Shown: positions 7,783 through 15,851, counted from the stretch's first letter. The stretch: DNA of 21,178 bases from Clostridia bacterium (GCA_024403215.1 JAKSSJ010000009.1:1-21178), one strand, 5' to 3'. Notes: generated by a model from the letters alone, not told the origin. Made by a program: numbers and translations.

Positions 7783-9023
7783 TGGATTTTGAAAAGAGAA
7801 AAGTTAATAACTATTTCCTCTATGACACTGAAGTAGAAAACCTCTTTGTTGGAGAGTACATGCTAGATGCTCCAGGAGATTATGTTAAGGTATATCTTCT
7901 TGCTTTGATGTACGCAAAGATTGGAGAGCCAGTAGATAATACTGTCCTTGCAAAGCAGCTTACTCTTTCAGAAGAGTCTATTGATAAAGCGTGGGATTAC
8001 TGGGAAAGCATGCATCTTGTAAAAAAGCTTGCTAAAAAAGAGGGCTCGGATGCTTACAGAATTTCCTTTGTAAATCTTAAGGAAGCTGTTTTTGGAAAAT
8101 GTGCAATTGAATTTGTTGACAATGCAAAGTTTGCAAAAGCAGAGCTTGATCTTTCTGATGTAAATCTTGCTGTGCTCTACCAAGACATAGAAAAGGTAAC
8201 CGGCAGATTGCTCGAAGGAAAGGAAACAGAAATAGTTGCATCTTGGATTACCGACTTTGGTATTAGACCAGAGGTAATACTTTATTGCTATAAATACAGC
8301 ACCGAAAACGGAAAGAGCAAGAGGGTTAAAGACGTTGAGAAGATACGTCTCGATTGGAGAGAAAAAAATCTTGATAGCGTAGACCTTATTGAAGAATATC
8401 TGGGGGAGTCTGATAGAGCATTCAAACTCTACAAGAGAGTGTTTAAAGCTCTTGGTTTTGAGGGAAGAAATCCATCAGAGCCAGAGAAGGCTATTATGAG
8501 AAAATGGTTCTTTGAAAAGAATCTTTCTATAGATGATGTTCTTGCTGCCATCGCAAAGACAACAGGTAGCAATAATCCTAACATCAAATATGTTGATGCC
8601 ATACTTTCTGATAAAGATAAGCTTGGCATAGAAAAGACTGCATCGGAGAATGCATACTCAAAGATTGCAGCGCTTTACGAAAAGCTCAGGGAAGATAATG
8701 CCAAGAAGTCTGAGGAAATTAGATTAAAGGTATACAAACAGCTTCCAAGAGTAGAAGAAATAGTTAAGCAGCAGAAGCAGCTTTCAATGCAGCTTGTTAA
8801 TGCAATGCTTACTAAAAACGCCGCCCTACAAAAAGAAATAGAGACGGCTCAAACAAAACTATTAAAAGAGAAGGAACAGCTTTTAAGCGAAAACGGATTT
8901 AGCAAAAGTGCACTAGATCCTATTTATAGCTGCAACAAATGCAAGGACACAGGCTTTCTTGATGATGGAAGCACCTGCTCTTGTTATGCAGACAAGCTCG
9001 AGTTTTATTTAAATGGCAGATAA
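7782..9023 (+). CDS. DnaD-domain replication protein fused to a DnaI-like helicase-loader N-terminal domain
   Basis: DNA replication protein that probably helps load DnaB. Residues 1-120 look like the DnaD-type winged-helix N-terminus (YFLYDTEVENLFVGEYM). Two DnaD/DnaB_2-type domains follow: about 125-190 (GRLLEGKETEIVASWI ... RLDW) and about 205-276 (AFKLYKRVFKALGFEGRNPS ... YVDAIL). Residues about 285-413 are unexpected in a DnaD protein: a basic coiled region (KVYKQLPRVEEIVKQQKQL, LLSENGFSKSALDPIYSC) and a Cys cluster with Cys384, Cys387, Cys399 and Cys401. From memory of the family, this matches the N-terminal DnaB-binding, zinc-binding part of clostridial DnaI/DnaC-type loaders, which normally precedes a AAA+ ATPase. 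Here the protein stops and an M23 peptidase follows, so no ATPase is attached. It overlaps dnaB by 1 nt and the next gene by 11 nt. DnaD assignment is fairly sure; the fusion reading is inference. Confidence 0.8.
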   Translation: MDFEKRKVNNYFLYDTEVENLFVGEYMLDAPGDYVKVYLLALMYAKIGEPVDNTVLAKQLTLSEESIDKAWDYWESMHLVKKLAKKEGSDAYRISFVNLKEAVFGKCAIEFVDNAKFAKAELDLSDVNLAVLYQDIEKVTGRLLEGKETEIVASWITDFGIRPEVILYCYKYSTENGKSKRVKDVEKIRLDWREKNLDSVDLIEEYLGESDRAFKLYKRVFKALGFEGRNPSEPEKAIMRKWFFEKNLSIDDVLAAIAKTTGSNNPNIKYVDAILSDKDKLGIEKTASENAYSKIAALYEKLREDNAKKSEEIRLKVYKQLPRVEEIVKQQKQLSMQLVNAMLTKNAALQKEIETAQTKLLKEKEQLLSENGFSKSALDPIYSCNKCKDTGFLDDGSTCSCYADKLEFYLNGR

Positions 9024-10833
9024 TTTTACCCCTATGGCGGGTGAACAATTAAATATTGAGCAAAGCGAATTTGAAAAGAAGTTTGCGCAGCAACAGGAAG
9101 AGCTGGAAAAACAGCGCGAAGAGTATTACAAGGAAAAAGCAGAAAGACTTGGAACAACTGTTGAAGCTTTAAAGGAAAAGAGAGCCAAAGCAAAAGACTC
9201 TCATATTACAATTTACACTGCAAAAGCTGCCGCAAATAATTACAAGTCCCAAAGAGTTGTTGAAGAGAGCTTTATTCATAGAACCATACGTCTTATAAAA
9301 GGCTTTATAAACGTAAGAAAGCAAATAAAAAGCTACGATTCTCCATTAACTCATGAAAAGAAGAAGGCGCTTTACCATGATGTTTATGTGGATGCCTGGG
9401 CACCTGTTGCCGAAGTATTTGGTAGCATGGGAGATAAGCTATGGGATTTTGTAGTTAATGTTTGGGAAGATTTTGTAGACATCATTCTGTTTTTCGTTAA
9501 TGTTTTCATTACCATTTCATACTACATCGGTTCACTTGGGCTTTTCCTGTGGGATGTGCTTTGGGATATTAGAATTTGGCTCGACGCAAGAAAGAGGACA
9601 GTATTCCAGTACTTTGCAGTCAGCGTTGCGCTCCTTGCTTCTGTTCTCATCTTCATATCCTCGCTTACTGCTTATGAGTATAGCTATTACGGAAGAACGC
9701 TTGGCGTTACAAGAACAAAGCAGGAAGTATATCAAACGATAGAAGCTCTTGGTGACAAGCTGTCGCAGGCGGCTGGCGCCAATGTAAGCATAGACGTTGA
9801 ACGTGATATAGAATTCAAAAAAGTCTTTGGCTTTAAGCTTGGCGTTGATAGCGCAGAAGATATTCTCAATACACTAACATACATGAGGGATATTCAGGTT
9901 AGAGCCTATGCTGTCAAAATTAATGGCACGCAGACTGTAATACTTGAAAGTGAAGAAGTTGCCAATAACGTAATCCAAAGCATCAGAGATGATTTTGTCG
10001 GAGAAAAGGAAGGCGTCGAATACACACAGATTGTTTATGAGCAGAGCTTAGATATTGAAGAAGTCGGAGTGCTGCTTGGTGAAATCTGGAACCCAGAGGA
10101 TGCTGTTAGATATATTGAAACGGGTTCATCACGAGAGCTCGCAGAAGGTGAAAAAGCAAATCCTCTGATCACTATCAACTCAGTAGAGCATGCAACTTAC
10201 CAGCAACAGGTTAAGTACGGATCAAGGTATGTTGAAAGCTCTGAGATTTACGAAGGTGAAACAGAACTGATTTCTGCAGGTACATATGGTATCAACGAGA
10301 TAGTTGCAGAGATTACAAGAGTTAACGGCGTAGAGCAAAAGAAGATTGTTAAGAGCAATACAAGAATTAAAAATCCTGTAGATGCTGTTTACTATAAAGG
10401 AACAAAACCAATTCCAGAAAAGAAGGGTACTGGCGAATTCCTGTGGCCAATTAGAAACGTAACAAAGAAGATGCTCACATCTTACTTCGGAAGTAGAAAT
10501 ACAGGAATTGTAGGTGCCACAACAAACCACTTAGGTCTTGATATCGGTGTTCCAACAGGAACAAAGATTTATGCCTGCGATGGCGGCAAGGTTACATTTG
10601 CTGGATGGCAATCTGGTTATGGATATGTTGTTATCATAGACCACGGTGGACTTTACGAAACAAGATATGGCCACTGCAGTAAGATTTTAGTTAAGGTTGG
10701 CGAAGATGTATATCAAGGCCAGAATATAGCGTTAGTTGGTTCTACTGGCGTTTCGTCAGGACCGCACTGCCACTTAGAGATAAGGTATAACGGTGATGCC
10801 AAGAACCCAATTAACTATCTACCTAAGTTATAA
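9013..10833 (+). CDS. Membrane-anchored G5 / M23 (LytM) peptidoglycan endopeptidase
   Basis: Zinc metallopeptidase predicted to cut peptidoglycan cross-bridges outside the membrane. Domain order: a highly charged N-terminus of about 140 residues with a coiled coil (about 13-50), a Trp/Phe-rich hydrophobic segment (about 156-180), a basic loop (ARKRT), a transmembrane helix (about 197-220), an extracytoplasmic linker domain, a G5 domain (about 387-463), and a C-terminal M23 domain (about 475-606). Zinc ligands are intact: His506 and Asp510 in NHLGLDIGV, and His585/His587 in PHCHLEI; YGHCSKI is also present. No cleavable signal peptide is seen. The ATG at 9013 overlaps the upstream stop by 11 nt and lacks a clear Shine-Dalgarno; Met8 (9034) is a less likely alternative. 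Cell-wall hydrolases are classic WalRK targets and walRK lies two genes away. Confidence 0.92.
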   Translation: MADNFTPMAGEQLNIEQSEFEKKFAQQQEELEKQREEYYKEKAERLGTTVEALKEKRAKAKDSHITIYTAKAAANNYKSQRVVEESFIHRTIRLIKGFINVRKQIKSYDSPLTHEKKKALYHDVYVDAWAPVAEVFGSMGDKLWDFVVNVWEDFVDIILFFVNVFITISYYIGSLGLFLWDVLWDIRIWLDARKRTVFQYFAVSVALLASVLIFISSLTAYEYSYYGRTLGVTRTKQEVYQTIEALGDKLSQAAGANVSIDVERDIEFKKVFGFKLGVDSAEDILNTLTYMRDIQVRAYAVKINGTQTVILESEEVANNVIQSIRDDFVGEKEGVEYTQIVYEQSLDIEEVGVLLGEIWNPEDAVRYIETGSSRELAEGEKANPLITINSVEHATYQQQVKYGSRYVESSEIYEGETELISAGTYGINEIVAEITRVNGVEQKKIVKSNTRIKNPVDAVYYKGTKPIPEKKGTGEFLWPIRNVTKKMLTSYFGSRNTGIVGATTNHLGLDIGVPTGTKIYACDGGKVTFAGWQSGYGYVVIIDHGGLYETRYGHCSKILVKVGEDVYQGQNIALVGSTGVSSGPHCHLEIRYNGDAKNPINYLPKL

Positions 10834-10849
10834 AATATATTTAAATATA

Positions 10850-10871
10850 GGGTCAAAAAAGGCCCAGGAGG
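10850..10871 (+). promoter_or_regulatory. Small stem-loop abutting a strong Shine-Dalgarno upstream of the CofE-like gene
   Basis: GGGTC (10850-10854) can pair with GGCCC (10861-10865) across an A6 loop. AGGAGG (10866-10871) follows immediately, 9 nt before the ATG at 10881. The preceding 10834-10849 is almost pure A/T and could hold a promoter, but no convincing -35/-10 pair is visible. The Shine-Dalgarno is solid; the hairpin is only 5 bp including a T-G pair. Confidence 0.45.
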
Positions 10872-10880
10872 AAAATTATC

Positions 10881-12071
10881 ATGGAAAGATGTGTTGGTGC
10901 AGTATCAAGAGGCATCAGAGGTCCTATCATCAGAGAAGGGGATGACATCGTACAAATCGTTGTTGATAGCGTATTAAAAGCTAGCAAAGAACACGGAATC
11001 GAATTTAACGACAGAGATGTTGTTGCTGTTACAGAATCCGTTGTTGCAAGAGCTCAAGGAAATTATGCTTCAACAGAAGATATCGCAAAAGATATCAAGG
11101 CAAAAATTCCATCAGGAGAATTTGGAGTTATCTTCCCAATTCTTTCAAGAAACAGATTTGCTATCTGCTTAAGAGGTATGGCAAAGGCTGCAAAGAAAAT
11201 TACAATCATGCTTTCTTATCCATCTGATGAGGTTGGAAATCACCTTATCGACATCGATAAGATGGACGAGGCAGGAGTAAATCCTTACACAGATGTTCTT
11301 TCAGAAGCAAAGTGGAGAGAACTATTTGGCTATGAAAAGCACAGATTCACAGGCGTTGATTACATTGCCTACTACAAGGGTCTTGTAGAGGAAGAAGGTG
11401 CAGAGTGCCAGGTAATCTTTGCAAACGACTGCAGAAAGATCTTAGATTACACAAAGAATGTTATTACTTGCGACATCCACACAAGAGCAAGAAGCAAGAG
11501 ACTTTTGAAAGCTGCTGGTGCAGAAATTGTGCTTGGTATGGACGATATACTCACAGCATCCGTTGATGGCAGTGGATATAACGAAAAGTATGGTCTTCTT
11601 GGAACAAACAAGGCTACAGAAAATACTGTTAAGCTTTTCCCAAGAGATTGCCAGCCTGTAGTTGATGCAATCGCAGAAAAATTATTTAAAGCAACAGGAA
11701 AGCACGTAGAAGCAATGGTTTACGGTGATGGCGCATTCAAAGATCCTGTAGGAAAGATTTGGGAGCTAGCAGACCCAGTTGTATCCCCTGCATATACAAA
11801 GGGATTAAATGGACAGCCAAACGAACTCAAGCTTAAGTATCTTGCAGATAACGACTATGCAAACCTTTCTGGAGAAGAACTTAAGAAAGCAATTTCTGGA
11901 GCAATTAAAGAAAAGGATGCAAACCTTGTTGGTAATATGGCGTCAGAGGGAACCACACCAAGACAGCTTACAGATCTTCTTGGATCACTTTGTGATTTAA
12001 CTTCTGGTTCTGGAGACAAGGGAACTCCAATCATTTGGATTCAGGGATATTTCGATAACTTTACAAATTAA
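10881..12071 (+). CDS. Coenzyme F420-0:L-glutamate ligase (CofE)-like protein
   Basis: Homologue of CofE/FbiB, GTP-dependent enzymes that add gamma-linked glutamate to coenzyme F420-0. The N-terminal family pattern is visible: SRGIRGPIIREGDDI, DRDVVAVTESVVARAQGNY, then FPILSRNRFA. Later there is CDIHTRARSKRLLKAAGAEI and an Asp/Gly-rich stretch (GMDDILTASVDGSGYNEKYG) fitting the metal and nucleotide site. At 396 aa it is clearly longer than archaeal CofE (about 250 aa), a form I recall as common in Clostridia that are not known to make F420. No other F420 gene is in this window, so the true substrate is unknown and the name should be read as a family label. A strong AGGAGG sets the start at 10881. 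It lies 14 nt before walR, probably in one transcript. Confidence 0.82.
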   Translation: MERCVGAVSRGIRGPIIREGDDIVQIVVDSVLKASKEHGIEFNDRDVVAVTESVVARAQGNYASTEDIAKDIKAKIPSGEFGVIFPILSRNRFAICLRGMAKAAKKITIMLSYPSDEVGNHLIDIDKMDEAGVNPYTDVLSEAKWRELFGYEKHRFTGVDYIAYYKGLVEEEGAECQVIFANDCRKILDYTKNVITCDIHTRARSKRLLKAAGAEIVLGMDDILTASVDGSGYNEKYGLLGTNKATENTVKLFPRDCQPVVDAIAEKLFKATGKHVEAMVYGDGAFKDPVGKIWELADPVVSPAYTKGLNGQPNELKLKYLADNDYANLSGEELKKAISGAIKEKDANLVGNMASEGTTPRQLTDLLGSLCDLTSGSGDKGTPIIWIQGYFDNFTN

Positions 12072-12085
12072 AGCTAGAGGTAAAC

Positions 12086-12778
12086 ATGAAAAAAATATTG
12101 GTAATCGAAGACGAGGTTTCTATCTCCGATATCATAAAATTTAATCTTAAAAAAGAAGGCTACGAGGTAGACACAGCATATGACGGTGGCGCAGGGCTTG
12201 AGAAGGCCCTAGCCGGCGATGTTGATCTTATTCTTCTTGACATCATGCTTCCTGTAATGGATGGCTTTGAGGTTTGCAAGAAGGTTAGAGAAAAAAGTGC
12301 TGTGCCAATTCTGATGCTTACTGCAAAAGAAGAGGAAGTAGATAAGGTTCTGGGACTTGAGCTTGGCGCAGATGACTATATCACAAAGCCATTTGGAATG
12401 AGAGAGCTCATCGCAAGAATTAGAGCAAATATCAGAAGAACAGAGCAGATGAATCCATCTGATGATATTCCTGCTGATATTAAAACTTTTGGTTTGCTAC
12501 AGATTGATATGAACAGATATGAGGTAAGCAAAGGAGAAGAATCTCTAGACCTTACTCTTAGAGAATTTGAACTTCTTAAATATCTTGCAGAAAGAGAAGG
12601 AAAGGTATTCTCTCGTGAGCAGCTTTTAGAAGAGGTTTGGGGATACGAATATTACGGTGACATTAGAACCGTAGATGTAACAGTAAGGCGTCTTAGAGAG
12701 AAGCTCGAAGATGACCCAGCAGATCCAAAGTATATTATGACCAAGCGTGGCATAGGATACTATTTTCAAAATAACTAA
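12086..12778 (+). CDS. walR: OmpR-family response regulator, WalR (YycF)-like
   Basis: Cytoplasmic DNA-binding response regulator of the cell-wall homeostasis two-component system. The receiver domain (1-120) has the acidic pair Glu8/Asp9, phospho-acceptor Asp52 in LILLDIMLPVMDG, the Thr in LTAKE and the Lys in YITKPF. The winged-helix output domain (about 130-230) has LTLREFELLKYLAEREGKVF, QLLEEVWGYEYYGD, RTVDVTVRRLREKLE and KRGIGYYF, close to WalR/PhoB. The Shine-Dalgarno AGAGGT (12076-12081) fits the ATG at 12086. It is followed 13 nt later by its partner kinase. Position downstream of gdpP-rplI-dnaB matches walRK in Bacilli, which supports WalR over PhoP. No walH/walI (yycH/yycI) follows, as expected outside Bacilli. 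Confidence 0.88.
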   Translation: MKKILVIEDEVSISDIIKFNLKKEGYEVDTAYDGGAGLEKALAGDVDLILLDIMLPVMDGFEVCKKVREKSAVPILMLTAKEEEVDKVLGLELGADDYITKPFGMRELIARIRANIRRTEQMNPSDDIPADIKTFGLLQIDMNRYEVSKGEESLDLTLREFELLKYLAEREGKVFSREQLLEEVWGYEYYGDIRTVDVTVRRLREKLEDDPADPKYIMTKRGIGYYFQNN

Positions 12779-12791
12779 CTAGCGTATTTAG

Positions 12792-14624
12792 ATGAACATT
12801 AAAAGAACTGCAAAGGGTAGTGTGCGCTGGAGAATAATACTCATTTATTTCCTTTTGGTATTCATTGCAATGACTATTGTATCTGTATACCTGATGGGAA
12901 ATATAGAGAAGTATCAGCTCAACTCCCTAAAACAGAATATTGCTAGCAACATCAATGAAAGTAATTTGCTTTCAACTCTTGGGCGCTACGATGATCTTCT
13001 TCTGCATAAAGAAGAGGTTTCGGATATTTTGGATGCAAGCTGGATTAGCTCTGCATCCGAAGAGGTTTCTGTTGTTGCTAAAAGCATGATAATAGTTGCA
13101 TCCTCCAATGACACTTTGGTTGGGAAGAGTGCGGCAGCTGTTTTGGATGCAGATATTCTTGCAGCAGCTTTAAACGGAAAAACAGCAGAGTCGCAAACAG
13201 AGATGGACTCACTCGATGTTCTTTCCATGACCTTTCCTGTTGAGAACCAGCAAAGCGGAAGGCCTATTGCAGCTATTTACGTAAGGGCGGATCTTTCAAG
13301 CATAAATGCTTTTATTGTAAGTAGCAGAACAATATTCTTTAGGGCTATCATCATTGCTCTTCTGGTAACTATTGTTCTTGGGTTTATACTTGCAAGATCT
13401 ATTACAGTTCCAATCAATGATGTAACAAATACTATTCAAAAAATGTACCAAGGAGATTTCTCTGAGGACGTTGCAGTAAAATCGGATGACGAGATAGGTC
13501 AGCTTGCGGAGATGTTTAATATTCTGCGAGCAAAGCTTGATGCAACACTTGAAGAAATATCTCAGGAGAAGAATAAGCTTGGAACCATACTAGAGTTTAT
13601 GGCCGATGGTCTTGTTGCAATAGATCTTAAGGGTAAGCTTCTTCATATCAATCCGGCAGCAAGAGCCATGCTAGACATTGCAGATGATGCAAATCTTGAA
13701 AATGCAAATTATGATGATGTGATGGGAGATATGCCTGATGAATTCTCACTCTCAAGGCTTATCGGTGGTAAGAAAAAAGAAGGTGGCGAAGGCGTATTTG
13801 AAAGACAGGGAAGAATCTTTGCTTTAAGATACGATAGGTTTAAGGATGAGGATGGAGATGAGATTGGTATCATTGTAATCCTTCAAGATATTACTGAAAG
13901 ACAAAAGCTTGAAGATATGCAAACAGATTTTGTCGCAAACGTATCTCACGAGCTTAAGACACCTCTTACAAATATTAAGAGCTATACAGAAACGCTTCTC
14001 GACGGAGCTTTAGAAGATACAGAGACTGCTGACCATTTCCTTCAGATTATCAATTCCGAAGCTGATAGAATGAATAGACTTGTAAAAGATCTTCTTCAGC
14101 TTTCAAGGCTTGATAACAAACAAGAGATTCTTGCTCCAAAACAAACTAGCGCTATAGTGCTTATAGATACCGCAGTCACAAAGGTAGAGCTTGTTGCAAA
14201 AGAAAAGAAACAGCAGCTCAACAGGCTATATGATAAAGAAGCAGATATTAGAATTAATGTAGATAGAGATAGATTTGAGCAGGTAATCTTAAATCTTCTC
14301 TCCAATGCTATTAAATATACTAACGAAGGCGGAAGAATAGACGTTGACGTATTTGCGCAAGATGGTCTTGCAAAGATTATTGTAGAAGATAACGGTATTG
14401 GTATGAGTGCTGAGGCTCTCCCAAGAATCTTCGAAAGATTCTATCGTGTTGATAAGGCGAGAAGCCGTGCAATGGGTGGAACAGGACTTGGTCTTGCAAT
14501 CACAAAACAAATCGTTGAAGGACACGGCGGAACGATAACTGCTGAGAGCCAAGAGGGGAAGGGCACCAAGATGATTATCGAGATGCCATTGGCCAACAGA
14601 CGAGGGGTTAGGAATATAGATTAA
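12792..14624 (+). CDS. walK: Sensor histidine kinase, WalK (YycG)-like
   Basis: Membrane sensor kinase partnering the adjacent WalR. Domains: TM1 (about 14-35), an extracytoplasmic sensor loop of about 145 residues, TM2 (about 183-204), HAMP (about 205-257), PAS (about 265-370), HisKA with phospho-acceptor His386 in FVANVSHELKTPLTNIKSY, then the ATPase domain with N-box NLLSNAIKYT, G1 VEDNGIGM, F-box IFERFYRVD and G2 GGTGLGLAIT. The 610 aa length and TM-Cache/PAS-TM-HAMP-PAS-kinase layout equal those of B. subtilis WalK. There is no evident Shine-Dalgarno before the ATG at 12792, so it may depend on reinitiation from walR. Its stop overlaps the next gene (TAATG). All catalytic boxes are intact. 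Confidence 0.9.
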   Translation: MNIKRTAKGSVRWRIILIYFLLVFIAMTIVSVYLMGNIEKYQLNSLKQNIASNINESNLLSTLGRYDDLLLHKEEVSDILDASWISSASEEVSVVAKSMIIVASSNDTLVGKSAAAVLDADILAAALNGKTAESQTEMDSLDVLSMTFPVENQQSGRPIAAIYVRADLSSINAFIVSSRTIFFRAIIIALLVTIVLGFILARSITVPINDVTNTIQKMYQGDFSEDVAVKSDDEIGQLAEMFNILRAKLDATLEEISQEKNKLGTILEFMADGLVAIDLKGKLLHINPAARAMLDIADDANLENANYDDVMGDMPDEFSLSRLIGGKKKEGGEGVFERQGRIFALRYDRFKDEDGDEIGIIVILQDITERQKLEDMQTDFVANVSHELKTPLTNIKSYTETLLDGALEDTETADHFLQIINSEADRMNRLVKDLLQLSRLDNKQEILAPKQTSAIVLIDTAVTKVELVAKEKKQQLNRLYDKEADIRINVDRDRFEQVILNLLSNAIKYTNEGGRIDVDVFAQDGLAKIIVEDNGIGMSAEALPRIFERFYRVDKARSRAMGGTGLGLAITKQIVEGHGGTITAESQEGKGTKMIIEMPLANRRGVRNID

Positions 14625-15049
14625 TGGAAGATAAAAGGGCAAAACTTAAAGATCCGTTTCGCGAAGATCCAATTAATGACGTCATTGCGCAAAATATGAA
14701 AAAGCGTGATGAAAAGAGAGAGTCACAAAGGGAAAGAAAACGCAGACAGGAAGAGAGAAAACAGGTTGCGGCAGCCAACAGGAAGGCAAGAGGTAAAATT
14801 TACATGATTGTCATTGTAGTTGTCGTTGTGCTTGCAGCAATGTTTTCTAAGAGCCTTGTTCAAATAGTTCAGCTTAAAGCTGAAAAAGAAGAAGCAGAAA
14901 TAAAACTAAAGCTTCTTGAAGAACATATTGAAAGATTAGAAGAAGAAAAAGCAAGAGTAACCTCGGATGAATATATAGAGCAGCAGGCTCGCCAGCAGCT
15001 TAGAATGATTTATCCAGGCGAGGTGCTCTATATCATGTTAGACCGATGA
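14624..15049 (+). CDS. Septum formation initiator, DivIC/FtsB-like
   Basis: Small bitopic division protein that would act in the FtsQLB/DivIB-DivIC-FtsL septal complex. It has a very basic cytoplasmic N-terminus (about 1-58, rich in Lys, Arg and Glu), one membrane helix (about 59-75, valine-rich), an extracytoplasmic coiled coil (about 80-115), and the family ending SDEYIEQQARQQLRMIYPGEV. That ending is typical of the DivIC/FtsB family. At 141 aa it is normal, with a somewhat long basic tail. It overlaps walK by 1 nt (TAATG) and rsmA by 4 nt (ATGA), so it is firmly embedded in the operon. Whether it is DivIC or an FtsL-type paralogue cannot be decided from sequence alone, so no symbol is given. 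Confidence 0.86.
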   Translation: MEDKRAKLKDPFREDPINDVIAQNMKKRDEKRESQRERKRRQEERKQVAAANRKARGKIYMIVIVVVVVLAAMFSKSLVQIVQLKAEKEEAEIKLKLLEEHIERLEEEKARVTSDEYIEQQARQQLRMIYPGEVLYIMLDR

Positions 15050-15831
15050 AAGCAAAAAAATCTCTAGGACAAAATTTCATATCGGACGAAATGCTTATTA
15101 GCCAAATTGTGGACGTAAGCGGAGTGGGAGAGGATGATTATGTTCTTGAGATTGGGCCAGGAAGAGGAGCTCTTACCTATGAGCTTTCAGAACGCGTAAA
15201 AAGGCTTACAGCAGTTGAGCTTGACGATGATTTAATAGGACCGCTCAAAGCCATTTTTGCCGCTAAGCCAAATGTTGATATAGTCCACGATGATATTTTA
15301 AAATATGAGATTCCAAATGATGTAGATATTATCATAGGAAATCTTCCATATTATATAACTACTCCAATAATACTGGGTTTGTTTGAAAAGGGAGTGTCAG
15401 CAAGGAGCATGACCTTCATGGTTCAAAAGGAGGTTGCGGAAAGAATAGTCTCAGCCCCCGGCAGCAAGGATTATGGAGTGCTTTCAATCTCAGTTCAGTA
15501 TTATGCAGACGCAAGCTACGAGCTTGATGTTCCAAGAGAATATTTTAAGCCTCAGCCCAAGGTTGATTCTGCAATAGTAAACTTAAAGGTGAAAGATAAG
15601 AGGGAGCTTTCAAAAGATGAAGAAAAAGGATTCTTTACTCTTGTGAAAACAGCCTTTATCCAAAGAAGAAAAACCCTGGCCAATGCTTTGACCGGTTTAT
15701 GTATAAATAATAAAACGTTTAATAAAGAAGATATTGGAAAGCTTTTAGAAAGCGCGAGCATAGATCCAATGCGCAGACCAGAAACGCTTTCCATATCAGA
15801 ATTCATAGAATTATATAGAAAAGCAAAGTAG
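15046..15831 (+). CDS. rsmA: 16S rRNA (adenine1518/1519-N6)-dimethyltransferase
   Basis: KsgA/RsmA dimethylates two adjacent adenosines in helix 45 of 16S rRNA late in 30S assembly, using SAM. It begins with the family signature KKSLGQNFISDE. SAM-binding motif I is VLEIGPGRGALTYEL (about 34-48), and the catalytic motif IV is GNLPYYITTP (98-107; Asn99-Leu-Pro-Tyr102). Then come VQKEVAERI and the C-terminal region FIQRRKTLANAL. At 261 aa it is near the short end of the family but complete. The start is the ATGA overlap with the division gene. rsmA more usually follows tatD-rnmV in Firmicutes; here it sits between division and seryl-tRNA synthetase genes. Confidence 0.96.
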   Translation: MKAKKSLGQNFISDEMLISQIVDVSGVGEDDYVLEIGPGRGALTYELSERVKRLTAVELDDDLIGPLKAIFAAKPNVDIVHDDILKYEIPNDVDIIIGNLPYYITTPIILGLFEKGVSARSMTFMVQKEVAERIVSAPGSKDYGVLSISVQYYADASYELDVPREYFKPQPKVDSAIVNLKVKDKRELSKDEEKGFFTLVKTAFIQRRKTLANALTGLCINNKTFNKEDIGKLLESASIDPMRRPETLSISEFIELYRKAK

Positions 15832-15837
15832 CTTTTC
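15818..15837 (+). other. Inverted repeat across the rsmA stop codon
   Basis: GAAAAGC (15818-15824) and GCTTTTC (15831-15837) form a perfect 7-bp stem around a 6-nt loop containing most of the rsmA stop (15829-15831). The serS Shine-Dalgarno AAGGAG (15841-15846) follows within a few bases. There is no T tract, so it is not a standard terminator. It could influence rsmA/serS coupling or be fortuitous. Confidence 0.4.
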
Positions 15838-15851
15838 AAAAAGGAGACAAT

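Noticed and set aside
10222..10530. Reverse-strand open frame opposite the G5/M23 region, Cys-rich
   Set aside because: The Cys and Asn content is the mirror of sense-strand codons; no recognisable domain.
14289..14642. Reverse-strand open frame of 117 codons under the walK kinase domain
   Set aside because: Lies opposite intact WalK catalytic boxes, no Shine-Dalgarno or family motif; an antisense shadow.
15832..15851. Possible T-box riboswitch before serS
   Set aside because: Only 20 nt separate rsmA and serS; there is no room for a T-box leader and no T-box motif is seen.
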